Notes: generated from the sequence alone by a model not told the origin. Positions 17,354 to 26,542 are shown, numbered from the stretch's first letter. The stretch is 64,000 nt of DNA from Gammaproteobacteria bacterium (GCA_030427485.1 JAUICG010000019.1:1-64000); one strand, 5' to 3'. Translations and numbers: made by a program.

Positions 17354-17402
17354 GGCCCGGTAGCGCCGGGTCTATCCGCAGCCCGGAAGCGATCCGGCTG
17401 CC
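17354..17402 (+). terminator. tandem hairpins after the OmpA-family gene
   Basis: Directly after the stop, CCCGG-TAGCG-CCGGG can fold, followed by a second stem, GCAGCCCGGA paired with TCCGGCTGC (one bulge). There is no T-run, so intrinsic termination is uncertain; the stems may instead protect the 3' end. Confidence 0.35.
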
Positions 17403-17475
17403 TTCAGTATAATTCTACTGAACTCAATCCTGGTCAAACTCTGGTACAGTATCCGCGACCAGCGGAGAGACCAGC

Positions 17476-17955
17476 ATGCGTAGAAGCTTCCCGACCATAC
17501 CTCTTGCGATGGCGTTTGCGGCAGGGATCGTACTGGCGGGCTGCGCCGACCGCACCACGGAGGCGGAGCAACCCTATCGCGCTGTCGCCGATATACACCA
17601 GACGATGGAGTTTATCCTGGACCCGGCGGCTGACGTCATCTGGGATTCCGCGGGGACGATCATCACTGCCCAGGGCAGGGAGGAACTCGCGCCGACCACG
17701 GACGAGGGCTGGGCCGGGGTAGTGCGGGCGGCGGTGACATTGAGTGAAGCGGGCAATTTGCTGATGTTGCCGGGCCGTACCGGCGGAGCGGACTGGATCG
17801 AGTACTCGCAGGCGCTGGTGGATGCCGGGGAACTGGCGATGCAGGCGGCCCAGGCGAAGGATAGCGATGCGCTGTTCGATGCCGGCGGGCGTATTTTCCA
17901 GGTCTGCAAGGCTTGCCACACCCAATACTGGGTGGAAGTCGACGAGAGCCAATAG
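17476..17955 (+). CDS. c-type cytochrome lipoprotein, cytochrome c'-like
   Basis: The 159-residue protein starts with a lipoprotein signal, the lipobox being VLAGC with Cys at about 22. The body is helical and a single CKACH haem site lies near the C-terminus. That position is typical of cytochrome c'/c-556 four-helix bundles. It would be a membrane-tethered periplasmic electron carrier or ligand sensor. It is the first gene of an apparent four-gene unit: its stop codon directly abuts the GTG of the HupE-like gene. Confidence 0.8.
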   Translation: MRRSFPTIPLAMAFAAGIVLAGCADRTTEAEQPYRAVADIHQTMEFILDPAADVIWDSAGTIITAQGREELAPTTDEGWAGVVRAAVTLSEAGNLLMLPGRTGGADWIEYSQALVDAGELAMQAAQAKDSDALFDAGGRIFQVCKACHTQYWVEVDESQ

Positions 17956-18642
17956 GTGGGGCCGTGGCCGGGACGCGTCCTGCCCGCAGTCTGCCTGCTG
18001 CTGGTGAGCGTCTCCGCCTGGGCGCACGACCTGTCGACGGATAACAGCGCGTATGTGCAGGGCCTCACCGGTCCCGCCGTTGGTCCTTTCCTGTACCTCG
18101 GCGCCAAGCATATGTTTAGCGGCTACGATCACCTGCTGTTCCTGCTGGGCGTCATCTTTTTCCTGTACCGGCCCCGCGATATCCTGCTGTATGTCACCCT
18201 GTTCACGCTGGGTCACAGCCTTACCCTGGTGTTCGGGGTCTGGGCGGGCTGGCAGGTGAATGAGCACCTGATCGACGCGATCATCGGCCTGTCGGTGGTA
18301 TACAAGGCGTTTGATAATATCGGGGGCTTTCAGCACCTGCCGGGTATCGCGCCCGACCCGCGAATCGCCGTGATGGTATTCGGTCTGTTCCACGGCCTGG
18401 GGCTGGCCACCCGCTTACAGGACACGATCAGAGGCGGAGATGGCCTGCTGGTCAATCTGCTGAGCTTCAACCTGGGCGTGGAACTGGGGCAGTTGCTGGC
18501 CTTGTGTATCATGCTCCTGTTGCTGTGGTACTGGCGGCGACAGCCGCGCTTTCAGCACCAGGCGTACCTTCTCAACTGCGCGGTCATGTGCGCAGGGTTC
18601 GTGCTCGCCGGCGAGCAATTTGCGGGCTACCTGTTTTCATGA
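17956..18642 (+). CDS. HupE/UreJ-family membrane protein
   Basis: The 228-residue protein starts at a GTG directly after the preceding TAG. A signal peptide ends at WAHD, the conserved His-Asp start of secreted HupE-type proteins. HMFSGYDHLLFLLGV and GHSLTLVFGVW, both with conserved His and Asp, are family hallmarks, as is GLFHGLGLATRL. Seven or so membrane segments are visible. Relatives are proposed nickel or cobalt permeases; no nickel enzyme is nearby, so the metal is unknown. It overlaps the next gene by four bases. Confidence 0.85.
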   Translation: MGPWPGRVLPAVCLLLVSVSAWAHDLSTDNSAYVQGLTGPAVGPFLYLGAKHMFSGYDHLLFLLGVIFFLYRPRDILLYVTLFTLGHSLTLVFGVWAGWQVNEHLIDAIIGLSVVYKAFDNIGGFQHLPGIAPDPRIAVMVFGLFHGLGLATRLQDTIRGGDGLLVNLLSFNLGVELGQLLALCIMLLLLWYWRRQPRFQHQAYLLNCAVMCAGFVLAGEQFAGYLFS

Positions 18643-19235
18643 ACACACCCTTTCGAGATCGCAAGGTGCTCATCGCCAGCGGCGGCGCACTGTTGCTGGC
18701 AGTGGCCCTGCTGCTGACCATCGTTCTGCCGGCCGAGTACGGCTGGGACCCGCTCGGTTCCGGCGCCGCACTGGGCGTGCTGGGCCTGGCTCATGAGAGC
18801 GATGCGTCGTTGGTGTCACAGAACAAGACCTGGCGCAATGATCGTATCGTATTCCAGCTCGCCCCGATGGAGGCGTTGGAGTACAAGTACCGCCTGGCGG
18901 CGGGCGCGACGATGCTGTTTGAATGGCGGGCCGACGATAAGGTATTGTTCGATATGCACGGGCAGCCGGACGGCGCCGCTCCCGGCTACGCGCGGAGCTT
19001 TGCGAAGGCGCGCGGCACCTACGGCAGCGGGAGCTACAGCGCGGCATTTCCCGGTCTTCACGGTTGGTACTGGCAGAACCGCGGCCAGCGGGATGTTACC
19101 GTGACCCTGGAAACATCCGGTTTCTTCAGCGAGGCGGTGGAGATGCGCGACGGCCGTGAGTTTCGCTATGAACTGAAGTCGCGGGAACAGGAAAGCGCGA
19201 AACCGCACAGAAGCGAAGAGGAGACATTGCGATGA
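18639..19235 (+). CDS. single-pass membrane anchor protein beside HupE
   Basis: The 198-residue protein starts at the ATG at 18639, overlapping the HupE stop (ATGA). Residues 8-31 form one transmembrane helix; the rest is a periplasmic domain with conserved-looking strands (MLFEWRADDKVLFDMHG, GWYWQNRGQRDVTVTLETSG). Proteins of this shape regularly accompany HupE-like genes and are called transmembrane anchor proteins; their role is unknown. It overlaps the PEP-CTERM gene downstream by four bases. Confidence 0.7.
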   Translation: MNTPFRDRKVLIASGGALLLAVALLLTIVLPAEYGWDPLGSGAALGVLGLAHESDASLVSQNKTWRNDRIVFQLAPMEALEYKYRLAAGATMLFEWRADDKVLFDMHGQPDGAAPGYARSFAKARGTYGSGSYSAAFPGLHGWYWQNRGQRDVTVTLETSGFFSEAVEMRDGREFRYELKSREQESAKPHRSEEETLR

Positions 19236-19912
19236 ATTGGATGCTGGTCAACCGGATAGCGGCGCTGGCACTTACGGCCTGCGCCAGCACGGTTCAGGCA
19301 GGCGTGATCTTCAGCTACTCCGGCGGCTTTCTTACCAGTGGTTCACAGTCCTCCACCTACGGTTTTGAGTTTACCCCTGTCCAGAATATCACTGTCGACG
19401 CGCTGGGATTTTTTGACGCCGGCCGGGATGGTCTCTCCAGGCCCCACCGGGTCGGTATCTGGACTGCCGGCGGGGCTCTGCTGGCGAGCACGGCCGTTTC
19501 CACCGCGAACAGTGTGCTGGCCGGCGCGGTGTTCAATGGCGGGCAATTCCGCTTCACGGGTATTTCAGCGCTGGATTTGCTGTCGGGCGTCACTTACCGC
19601 TTCGGCGCGGCAGCGGAAGCTTCGTCGGATGCCTGGTATTTCGGCGGCGTCAATATAGCGGCTGCGCCGACGCTGGCGTCTGTGTCCGCAACAGGATTTT
19701 TCCAGCCAGAGCCCTTTTCGTTCCCGAGCGAAAATATCGGCAACACTTATGGCATAGGCTCGTTCAGGGCCCATGTAACGGGACAGGTCCCCGAGCCCGC
19801 TACCTTAGTCCTACTGGGTGTTGGACTCGCAGGTCTTGGCTGGATTCGTCGCTGCAAACCGGCCGGTTCCCGGGCGCCTGCTCCGGGCGAAACCCAGCGC
19901 GGCGAGACTTAA
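19232..19912 (+). CDS. PEP-CTERM sorted secreted protein 1
   Basis: The 226-residue protein has a signal peptide ending near VQAG and a beta-rich DUF4082-like middle. Its C-terminal sorting tail is VPEPATLVLLGVGLAGLG followed by Trp-Ile-Arg-Arg. Exosortase/EpsH systems recognise such tails. About 20 extra residues follow the basic end, which is unusual because the tail is normally terminal. That extension lies inside the 102-base overlap with the convergent PEP-CTERM gene. The start overlaps the anchor gene (ATGA), tying a surface protein to the HupE unit. Confidence 0.82.
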   Translation: MNWMLVNRIAALALTACASTVQAGVIFSYSGGFLTSGSQSSTYGFEFTPVQNITVDALGFFDAGRDGLSRPHRVGIWTAGGALLASTAVSTANSVLAGAVFNGGQFRFTGISALDLLSGVTYRFGAAAEASSDAWYFGGVNIAAAPTLASVSATGFFQPEPFSFPSENIGNTYGIGSFRAHVTGQVPEPATLVLLGVGLAGLGWIRRCKPAGSRAPAPGETQRGET

Positions 19913-20539
19913 GCCGAACAGGGCGAGCATCGCGGGCTCCGGGACCCTGGCGGCAACCAGCCGCGTGTTATCAATGGAGAACGGGCTGGTGGCAACACCA
20001 CTGCGGAGCCAGGAAATGGAATCGATCAGTTGCCCTTCGGTGGTTGCCAGCCCCCTGAACTCGGCCGAGCGCGGTACCCCGAACTGAATAATCTGGCTGG
20101 AGCCATCCGTAAAATCGACGCGGATGTCGTAAGCCTGGATGGGAGACCCTGAGTCCAGGAACCCCAGCGCGAAGGCGGACAGGTTTTCCGCAAAATCCAG
20201 TGTTACATTGTGCAAGCCATAGAATGAAGGCGTGCCGTCCTGATTGGCCTGTGAGCTCTCGTACGGTGGAACGTCGATCCTGTTGAAGGTTGTATTTCCG
20301 TTCCCACTGGCCGTGATGGTGAATGCGCCCACGTCGAAGCTGCGACCCTCGATCAACACGTCGCGGGTAAAACTGTTGAAATCTTCAGTATCGGTGACAG
20401 CGCCCGAACCACCGATCCGGGTAAGCCAGGCTGCCTCTCCGGCGATTCCGTAATAGGTCAACAAGCTCGCATGCGCCTGGGCCGCAAAAACCCACAAACC
20501 GCAGAGCTGTATCCACAGGCTGTGACGTAGAGTGCTCAC
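19811..20539 (-). CDS. PEP-CTERM sorted secreted protein 2
   Basis: The 242-residue protein starts at a GTG overlapping the patatin stop (GTGA), so it is coupled to it. It has a signal peptide (ending AQAHA), a beta-sandwich domain (DFAENLSAFALGFLDSG, typical of PEP-CTERM cargo) and the tail VPEPAMLALFGLSLAALG followed by Arg-rich residues. It then runs about 20 residues beyond the basic end, overlapping the opposite gene's 3' end. No exosortase gene is in the window. Confidence 0.82.
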   Translation of the reverse strand: MSTLRHSLWIQLCGLWVFAAQAHASLLTYYGIAGEAAWLTRIGGSGAVTDTEDFNSFTRDVLIEGRSFDVGAFTITASGNGNTTFNRIDVPPYESSQANQDGTPSFYGLHNVTLDFAENLSAFALGFLDSGSPIQAYDIRVDFTDGSSQIIQFGVPRSAEFRGLATTEGQLIDSISWLRSGVATSPFSIDNTRLVAARVPEPAMLALFGLSLAALGFARSRRPGTGRFAATNPAKTCESNTQ

Positions 20540-22005
20540 CTTGCGCCCCTCACCAGATTCTGGTATTCGTTGTTGTTGCGCAGCACCAGCCCGCCGGCGG
20601 CGATCAGGCGGTCCACGGCCTCGTCGGTGAGACGGAAGGAGGTCGGTAACTGCTTCAGATAGTCGCGCTCGGCGGCGTCGGGATACTCACTGAAATTGAC
20701 CTCGATGAAGTGAAAGTCGACTCCCTTGCAGCCGCCATCACCTTTGGTTTTGGTCGGGGTCGTCGCGACGCCGCAGACGCTCTCGTACGATTGCTGCTCC
20801 CACTCCTGCAGCCGGTCCTTGAGCAGCGCAACGGTTTCGAAGCTGTAGCGCTGCAGCGGCACCGAGGTTGCAGCTCCCAGAGCGGCCGCGAAGCTCGGGG
20901 TCTGCATTTTGCGGCTGGATTCCACATCCAGCGCGGTCTCGGCATTCACCAGTACGACCACTACCTTGCGCGTCTCGCTCATGCCGAGCGTTGTCAGCGC
21001 GGTGGTAATGTCGTCATGGCGCAGCACGCCGTCCAGCATCGCGCGCAGTCCGAGGTTGTCGGCCAGACCGCCGTCGAACAGGTGCAGATAGGGGTGCTCC
21101 TCGCGGTTGTCCAGTTCCACCAGGCTGGAGGCGAGGTTGTACAGGCGGCCGCTGCGGTTGTCGGTGGCCAGCGCCTTGCTCACCCAGGCCGGCTCCTGCC
21201 AGCCGCATTCGCCGGCGCGGTTGACGATGGTGATCGGGCTGAACAGCAACGGCACCGCCGATGACGCCGCGACCGCGCGGGCAACGGGCAGTGCTTCGAG
21301 GTCTGTACAGATGATATCGGCGTAGTTCTGGGTGAACTGGAAGCGCGTGCCGAGGGTCATTTCGGTGGCATTGATGACGATGAACGGTCCGTTCGCGTCC
21401 GCGAGATCCCTGAACGTGGCGTGATTGAAAATCGTGTCGTTATACAGTTCGGTTGCCATATCCGCACGCGTATAGAATGGCGACGCGATCTTCGGCCAGT
21501 TGAACGGGTTGAGCACCTGGCTGGTGAGTTCACCCTGCACGTCGCGGCGCAGGAACACGCGCTCGTAGTCTTCGAACATGCGGTCGCCGTACAGGCCGTA
21601 GTACGCGGCGGTGAAGCTGCCGCCGGACACCGCCGTGATCGCGTCGATTTCGGTGGTGAGCGGGCGGCGATTCTCGCCCTCGCCGATCTCGGTCTGCGAC
21701 AATTCCTTCAGCACGCCGTAGGAGAACGCCGCCGCCCGGGTGCCGCCGCCCGAGAAAGCCAGCAGCAGCAACACGTCGCTCTTCCCCTTGGAGCGGGCGA
21801 GCGATTTGTCCAGGTTGTAGCCGCTGCCGGCTTCGGCGTTCTGCAACTCCGGGTTGACCGGGTACGTCGCGGAGCAGCCGGCGAGGCACAGGGCCAGTGC
21901 CGCCATGAACAGGCGCAGCCGGCAAAGGTAGGCGGGATACGGGACAGCGTCTGCTGGCTTGTTTGCACCGCTCGGGTAGCGCGACGGACGGGCTGGCTCG
22001 TTCAT
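20536..22005 (-). CDS. patatin-like phospholipase lipoprotein
   Basis: The protein has 489 residues. After a 32-residue preface comes a lipoprotein signal with lipobox CLAGC. The patatin domain follows: oxyanion motif GGGTRA, nucleophile Ser in AVSGGS, and the catalytic Asp in DGGLADNLG. It is expected to be a Ser/Asp acyl hydrolase acting on phospholipids at the envelope. A later in-frame Met just before the hydrophobic core could be the true start, as the preface is long for a lipoprotein. Its stop overlaps the start of PEP-CTERM protein 2. Confidence 0.88.
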   Translation of the reverse strand: MNEPARPSRYPSGANKPADAVPYPAYLCRLRLFMAALALCLAGCSATYPVNPELQNAEAGSGYNLDKSLARSKGKSDVLLLLAFSGGGTRAAAFSYGVLKELSQTEIGEGENRRPLTTEIDAITAVSGGSFTAAYYGLYGDRMFEDYERVFLRRDVQGELTSQVLNPFNWPKIASPFYTRADMATELYNDTIFNHATFRDLADANGPFIVINATEMTLGTRFQFTQNYADIICTDLEALPVARAVAASSAVPLLFSPITIVNRAGECGWQEPAWVSKALATDNRSGRLYNLASSLVELDNREEHPYLHLFDGGLADNLGLRAMLDGVLRHDDITTALTTLGMSETRKVVVVLVNAETALDVESSRKMQTPSFAAALGAATSVPLQRYSFETVALLKDRLQEWEQQSYESVCGVATTPTKTKGDGGCKGVDFHFIEVNFSEYPDAAERDYLKQLPTSFRLTDEAVDRLIAAGGLVLRNNNEYQNLVRGAR

Positions 22006-22261
22006 TGGGTTGGCTCTCCGTTAGGGGGCTGATGCGTGAATCCTTTTTCCGCGCTGCCGGGCCAGAGGTTGAGACTGCTACCACGAGCTGTGCGTCTACT
22101 CGCCAGGCAGGCCATTGGTGGGTATCACGGCACTGATTCACCATAGCACGGTTCCCGCTGTTACCGGGACAAGCCTGCTGAAAAATTGCGCGATAAACTG
22201 GTCGCGCTGGACGGCTGGGCGTGTACTATTCCAAGGACGACCTTCACCGTGGGGAGAATGT

Positions 22262-22708
22262 ATGGACCAGGAACTGCAACAGCGTCGCGAGCGGGTGGTG
22301 CAGGAACACTTTGAGTCAGAGGTGGCCCAGGAGTTCGAGCGTACGCTGGCGACCTTCGATAAACCGCATTACGAGATAATGGCCACCAACGAGGTCTTCG
22401 ACGGTCCCGACGCGGTGATGGAGTATTACCGCGCGACGCGAACGGCATTCCCCGACCAGCGGCACGAAAATGTACGCATGCATTTTGCGCAGGATTGCGT
22501 GATTACCGAGTTCGATCTGCTGGGCACCAACGACGGCGTATTCTACGGACTGGAACCCACCGGCAAGGCTTTCCGGGTGCCTGTCTGCGCGATCTTCTTT
22601 TTTGAGGGTGATCGCATCGTAAACGAGCGCATCTACTTTGATTCAGCGAGCCTGGTCACGCAGATTGGCCAGGGCGCTGCGCTCGCGGCGCGCCTCGCGG
22701 CCGAGTAG
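22262..22708 (+). CDS. SnoaL-like/NTF2-fold protein
   Basis: The 148-residue protein starts at the ATG at 22262, with GGGGAGA upstream; the frame is open further but is not coding there. It has the SnoaL polyketide-cyclase layout: VFDGPDAVMEYYRATRTAFPD, then FDLLGTNDGVFYGLEPTGKAFRVPV and a closing strand IVNERIYFD. Family members bind or isomerise small hydrophobic molecules; some have no known enzyme activity. It converges with the PQQ dehydrogenase gene. Confidence 0.8.
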   Translation: MDQELQQRRERVVQEHFESEVAQEFERTLATFDKPHYEIMATNEVFDGPDAVMEYYRATRTAFPDQRHENVRMHFAQDCVITEFDLLGTNDGVFYGLEPTGKAFRVPVCAIFFFEGDRIVNERIYFDSASLVTQIGQGAALAARLAAE

Positions 22709-22715
22709 CGCACAC

Positions 22716-24626
22716 CTACTCCGGCAGCGCAAACGCGTACAGGTAATCCCCGTAACCGCGCTGGAACATGTAGTGCCCGCCCGCGTTGATCACCACGTAC
22801 TGGCGGCCCCGGTACAGGTAGGTCATCGGCGTGGCCGTCGCGTCGTTGGCCAGGGTGAACTTCCAAAGCGTTTCACCGTTGTTCACATCGAAGGCGCGTA
22901 TCTGCCTGTCCATCGTCGCGCCGATGAAAAACAGGCCGCCGGCAGTCGCGATACCGCCGCCCAGGTTGGGCGTGCCCCAATCGATATGGAAGGGTGCGGT
23001 AATCGGGCCCATCTCATGCACCGAGCCCAGCGCCGTCTGCCAGTCGATCGACCCTGTGTATAAATTCACCGCGATCAGCTTGCCCCACGGCGGCGCGTTG
23101 CAGGGTATGCCCAGCGGCGAGGTCAGGGCGCCTATGTCGACCGTGTAGGGCGTACCCTGCATCGTCACCTGCATGCGTTTGCCGCTTTCCGGGTGGTCCG
23201 TTTTCGCGGCGGACGCGGCGCCTGCCGGTGTGGGAACCAACTTGCCGCTGAAGGCCGCGTTATTGATGTTGACCAACAGCACGCCGGACTCCGCCAGCAG
23301 GGCGCCCCCGCCCCAGTTGGCGCCGCCCAGGCTGCCGGGATACATCAGGCTCAGCTGCTCACTGAGCGGCGTGAACAGGCCCAGGTTGTTCAGCGCGGCG
23401 AGTTGTTGGGCGCAGTGTCCGCGGTCCCAGGGCGTCAGTCCCCAGGCGTTGGACGGTATCAGGAACGAGTCGACCAGGGGCGGGGGCGCGATCGGTTTGG
23501 GCTGTGTCAGGGCCGGCCGTTCCCCGGGAATGTCCGAGGGCGGCGCCGGGTGTTCGGTGATCTCCCACAGCGATTCGCCGGTCAGGCGATTGAGTACGAA
23601 CACGAAACTCTGCTTGGTGACCTGTGCCAGCGCGGGGATGGATGCCCCGTTTTTCTCCCACTGAAACAGGATGGGCTGTGCCGGCGTGTCATAGTCCCAC
23701 AGGTCGTGGCGCACATGCTGGAAGTGCCAGCGCACGGCCCCGGTGGCCAGGTCCAGTGCGACGATGCTATTGGCGTACAAATCATCTCCCGGGCGGTCGA
23801 CGCCGTAGTAGTCCGGGGAGGGCGCGCTGGTGGGCAGGAACAGCAGCCCGTTGTCCTCGTCGACCGACATCGGCGCCCAGACGTTGGCCGCGCCGCTCGA
23901 GGCGTGGCCGAGCAGGGGATCAAACTGCCAGACCCGCTTCCCCGTGAGCGTGTCAAAGGCGCTGACCGTGCCGCGTGGCGCGGTGGCCCGGGCGAAATCG
24001 ATGACACCTGAACCGACGACCACCACACCGCCGGCCACGGTCGGCGCCGACGAACTGCTGACGTCGCCGGGAACATAGCCCTCCTCGCCGTACAGTTCGA
24101 CCGCGCCCGCCCTGCCGAAACCGTCACAGGCTTTGCCGTCGCGCGCATCGATCGCCCACAGCTTCCTGTCATGGGTCGCCAGATAGAGCCGGTGATGGCA
24201 GTGTGCGCCGGTTGCCACACGCGGCTCGACCGCATAGCTGACGCCGCGGCAGCGGAAGGTCCTGTCACCGCGCCGGTCGATACCCGGGTCGAATTCCCAG
24301 CGCTGTTCTCCTGTGCCGGGATCGAGCGCGATAACCCGGTTGAACGGTGTGCAGTACACCAGTGACTCACCCGCCGAGGGCGGCAACAGTATCGGCGTCG
24401 CTTGTGCCGAAGTGTTCTGCATCGCCTCGCCGTAGCGCTCGACATCGCCGCTGCGGTGTACCCAGGCGACGTCCAGGCCGGCCACGTTGTCCCTGTCAAT
24501 CACGGCGGCCGTGGAGTAGTGTTTTCCCCCCTGGTCGCCGCCATAGTAGAGCCAGCCACTGTCGGCCGCTGTGGTCCCGGCTGCAAGCAATGCTGCCAGA
24601 GACAGCGCTAACCGTGGCGGCGACAT
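22716..24626 (-). CDS. PQQ-dependent dehydrogenase, glucose/quinate-dehydrogenase-like
   Basis: The 636-residue protein has a signal peptide and an eight-bladed PQQ propeller. Repeats such as VIALDPGTGEQRWEFDP, WAIDARDGKACDGFG and VSAFDTLTGKRVWQFDP follow the membrane glucose dehydrogenase pattern, but the N-terminal membrane domain is missing, so it is periplasmic. It would oxidise a sugar, polyol or similar alcohol and pass electrons to quinone or a cytochrome. Its start shares one base (TGATG) with the stop of the haem protein upstream, which may be its electron acceptor. The substrate is unknown. Confidence 0.85.
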   Translation of the reverse strand: MSPPRLALSLAALLAAGTTAADSGWLYYGGDQGGKHYSTAAVIDRDNVAGLDVAWVHRSGDVERYGEAMQNTSAQATPILLPPSAGESLVYCTPFNRVIALDPGTGEQRWEFDPGIDRRGDRTFRCRGVSYAVEPRVATGAHCHHRLYLATHDRKLWAIDARDGKACDGFGRAGAVELYGEEGYVPGDVSSSSAPTVAGGVVVVGSGVIDFARATAPRGTVSAFDTLTGKRVWQFDPLLGHASSGAANVWAPMSVDEDNGLLFLPTSAPSPDYYGVDRPGDDLYANSIVALDLATGAVRWHFQHVRHDLWDYDTPAQPILFQWEKNGASIPALAQVTKQSFVFVLNRLTGESLWEITEHPAPPSDIPGERPALTQPKPIAPPPLVDSFLIPSNAWGLTPWDRGHCAQQLAALNNLGLFTPLSEQLSLMYPGSLGGANWGGGALLAESGVLLVNINNAAFSGKLVPTPAGAASAAKTDHPESGKRMQVTMQGTPYTVDIGALTSPLGIPCNAPPWGKLIAVNLYTGSIDWQTALGSVHEMGPITAPFHIDWGTPNLGGGIATAGGLFFIGATMDRQIRAFDVNNGETLWKFTLANDATATPMTYLYRGRQYVVINAGGHYMFQRGYGDYLYAFALPE

Positions 24627-26542
24627 CAGTGTTGCGGTGCCTGGTCCGGCAGGGGCGTGATGCGCAGTAACGTGGGCAGCCCCCCTTCGGATTGCCAGGT
24701 CGGGAAGTGTGAGTTCGTGGTGTAGACCGCGCCGTCGCTCTCGGAGATTTCGATATCGCGGGTGAAGAAGCGCTGGCGCGGCATCGGGTAGACCTTCCAG
24801 GTTTCGCTGGCGATGTCGAAACCGAGTATGGTGTCCGATTGATTGCCATTCACCCAGACGACGCCGCGTTCCTTGTCGACGTTGAGCGCATAGGGGATTT
24901 CGTTGACCACGGGCAGTTCATACGGGGTGAACACATCGGCCTTGGGGTCATACTTAACCAGCAGGGAGTCCTGGAACGCGACAATCCAGACCATGCCATC
25001 GGCATCGATGCGCAGGCGGCGGGGGCCCTCGAACGGAAAGTCGATCATGGTCACTTCCAGCGTTTCCGGGTCGATATGGGCGATATCGTTTGCGTACAGG
25101 CGCGCTACCCAGATACCGCCATCCGGCGCCACGTCGATGCCGTACGGCATGGGCAGGCCGATCGATTCGCGCGTCGGGCTGGGCTGCGGGCGGTTGGCGG
25201 GGTCGAAAGCGAAGATCAACGGCAGCGATTTCAGGATCAGCCACTCCTGCACGCCCCGGGCAGGCAGGTCGATCAGCGTGAACTCATTGCTGGTTCGATC
25301 AAGCATCGCCACCTGTGATGACAGGGCCAGGGTAAACCAGACCCTGTCTTTGGCATCGACGCGGATGGTGTGGGGGTAGTAGCCGCCCGGCATCTCGTGC
25401 GTGGTGAACTTTTTCGTTTTGGGGTTGAATTCGAGCAAGGCCTGCTGCATGGACGGCGTGATGAATATATTGCCGTCCCTGGGCGATACCGCGAAGGAGT
25501 GAACACCCAGGTAGTTGTGCATTTTCGGGAAGGTGACGAAGCGATTGCCCAGAATCCCGCCCGGCTGCTGCTCATCGTTGTGCGGGACCTTGTACACCGT
25601 GTACTCGCCGGTTTCCGTGTTGATCTCGTACAGGCGATCAAACAGGTTGTCGCCGACGTAGATGAAGCCGTTGGGGTGGATCAGGAAATCGTGCATCTGT
25701 GAAAAGCCGTCGCCGATCACCCACTCTTTCATCTCGATGCTTGAGAGGTGACCTTCCCAGCGGCGCGGCTCGGGTACTACCTCGGGATTCTCCCGCAGTT
25801 CGCGGTACTCCTTCTGCAACAGTTCCGCCAGTTGCTGGTGTTCGTCGCCGGGAAGCCGCGCACCGTAACTGTTCATCCGTTCAAACACCGCTATCCACTG
25901 CTCCACCGTACGCTCATTGCGCATGAACGGCGATGCCTGCTGGTGACAAAAGGAGCAGTTGAGTTCAAAGCTGTTTTTCAGGTCCTCATCGCCGCCGAGG
26001 CTCAGTTTCGACAACCAGACATTGGAAGGGTAGCTGGCGATATACTGCTCTTTCGTCATCGGCACCATCGTCACGTCGAGCGTTGTGACAGCCGGACCCT
26101 CGCTGCTGTCATGGGCCAGGCTGTCCTCGCCAACGTCGCCGTCCGTACTGTCCTCGCCGCTGTCCCCGGCCAGGCTGTCGTCGCCATTGTCGTCGGTTGC
26201 GCTCTCCGTGCCGCTGTCCGCGGCCAGGCTGTCTTCGCTGATGTATTGATCGACGTAGCCCTGGCTCCTGACGCGGTACTGGACCGCACCAGCCGTGTCG
26301 TCAAAGCTGACATTGCCATCGGCATCGGTGAATCGGGTGATGGTCGTATCCGCGGGCGTGAGTACGCCGTGCGGTGCGTAGCCGTCGTCACTGAGGTCCG
26401 CGACCACTTTTTCCACCGCCGTTTGCGTTACCATCACGCGCGACAGGGGCTCGCCCGCCGCGTTCATGATGTGCAGGGTGGTGGCGTGGCTAAACGCGGA
26501 AATCAGGCAGAGAACCGGAAGGAAGTAGAGGTTTCGCATCAT
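24626..26542 (-). CDS. secreted haem c plus Vgb-like beta-propeller protein
   Basis: The protein has 638 residues from the ATG at 26542 (GGGAG upstream). A signal peptide is followed by a carboxypeptidase-regulatory-like beta domain. That domain is interrupted by an acidic repeat, three copies of 18 residues. Next come one haem c site (CSFCH) in an N-terminal cytochrome-like segment and then a beta-propeller of the virginiamycin-B-lyase type (MPYGIDVAPDGGIWVARL and similar repeats). Such fusions occur beside PQQ dehydrogenases. It is coupled to the dehydrogenase, so an electron-transfer or substrate-binding partner role is likely. Lyase activity is not implied. Confidence 0.75.
   Translation of the reverse strand: MMRNLYFLPVLCLISAFSHATTLHIMNAAGEPLSRVMVTQTAVEKVVADLSDDGYAPHGVLTPADTTITRFTDADGNVSFDDTAGAVQYRVRSQGYVDQYISEDSLAADSGTESATDDNGDDSLAGDSGEDSTDGDVGEDSLAHDSSEGPAVTTLDVTMVPMTKEQYIASYPSNVWLSKLSLGGDEDLKNSFELNCSFCHQQASPFMRNERTVEQWIAVFERMNSYGARLPGDEHQQLAELLQKEYRELRENPEVVPEPRRWEGHLSSIEMKEWVIGDGFSQMHDFLIHPNGFIYVGDNLFDRLYEINTETGEYTVYKVPHNDEQQPGGILGNRFVTFPKMHNYLGVHSFAVSPRDGNIFITPSMQQALLEFNPKTKKFTTHEMPGGYYPHTIRVDAKDRVWFTLALSSQVAMLDRTSNEFTLIDLPARGVQEWLILKSLPLIFAFDPANRPQPSPTRESIGLPMPYGIDVAPDGGIWVARLYANDIAHIDPETLEVTMIDFPFEGPRRLRIDADGMVWIVAFQDSLLVKYDPKADVFTPYELPVVNEIPYALNVDKERGVVWVNGNQSDTILGFDIASETWKVYPMPRQRFFTRDIEISESDGAVYTTNSHFPTWQSEGGLPTLLRITPLPDQAPQH
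26096..26236 (-). repeat. 54-base tandem repeat inside the propeller gene
   Basis: The core ggccaggctgtc recurs at 26114, 26168 and 26222, exactly 54 bases apart. It encodes 18-residue units starting EDSLA or DDSLA and rich in Asp, Ser and Gly; the third copy is partial. Copies differ at several positions but keep the frame, so copy number may vary between strains. Confidence 0.85.

Noticed and set aside
17408..17413. Perfect TATAAT before the cytochrome c'-like gene
   Set aside because: No acceptable -35 box is found 15-19 bases upstream, and the site is next to the hairpins after the OmpA gene; left out as a promoter.
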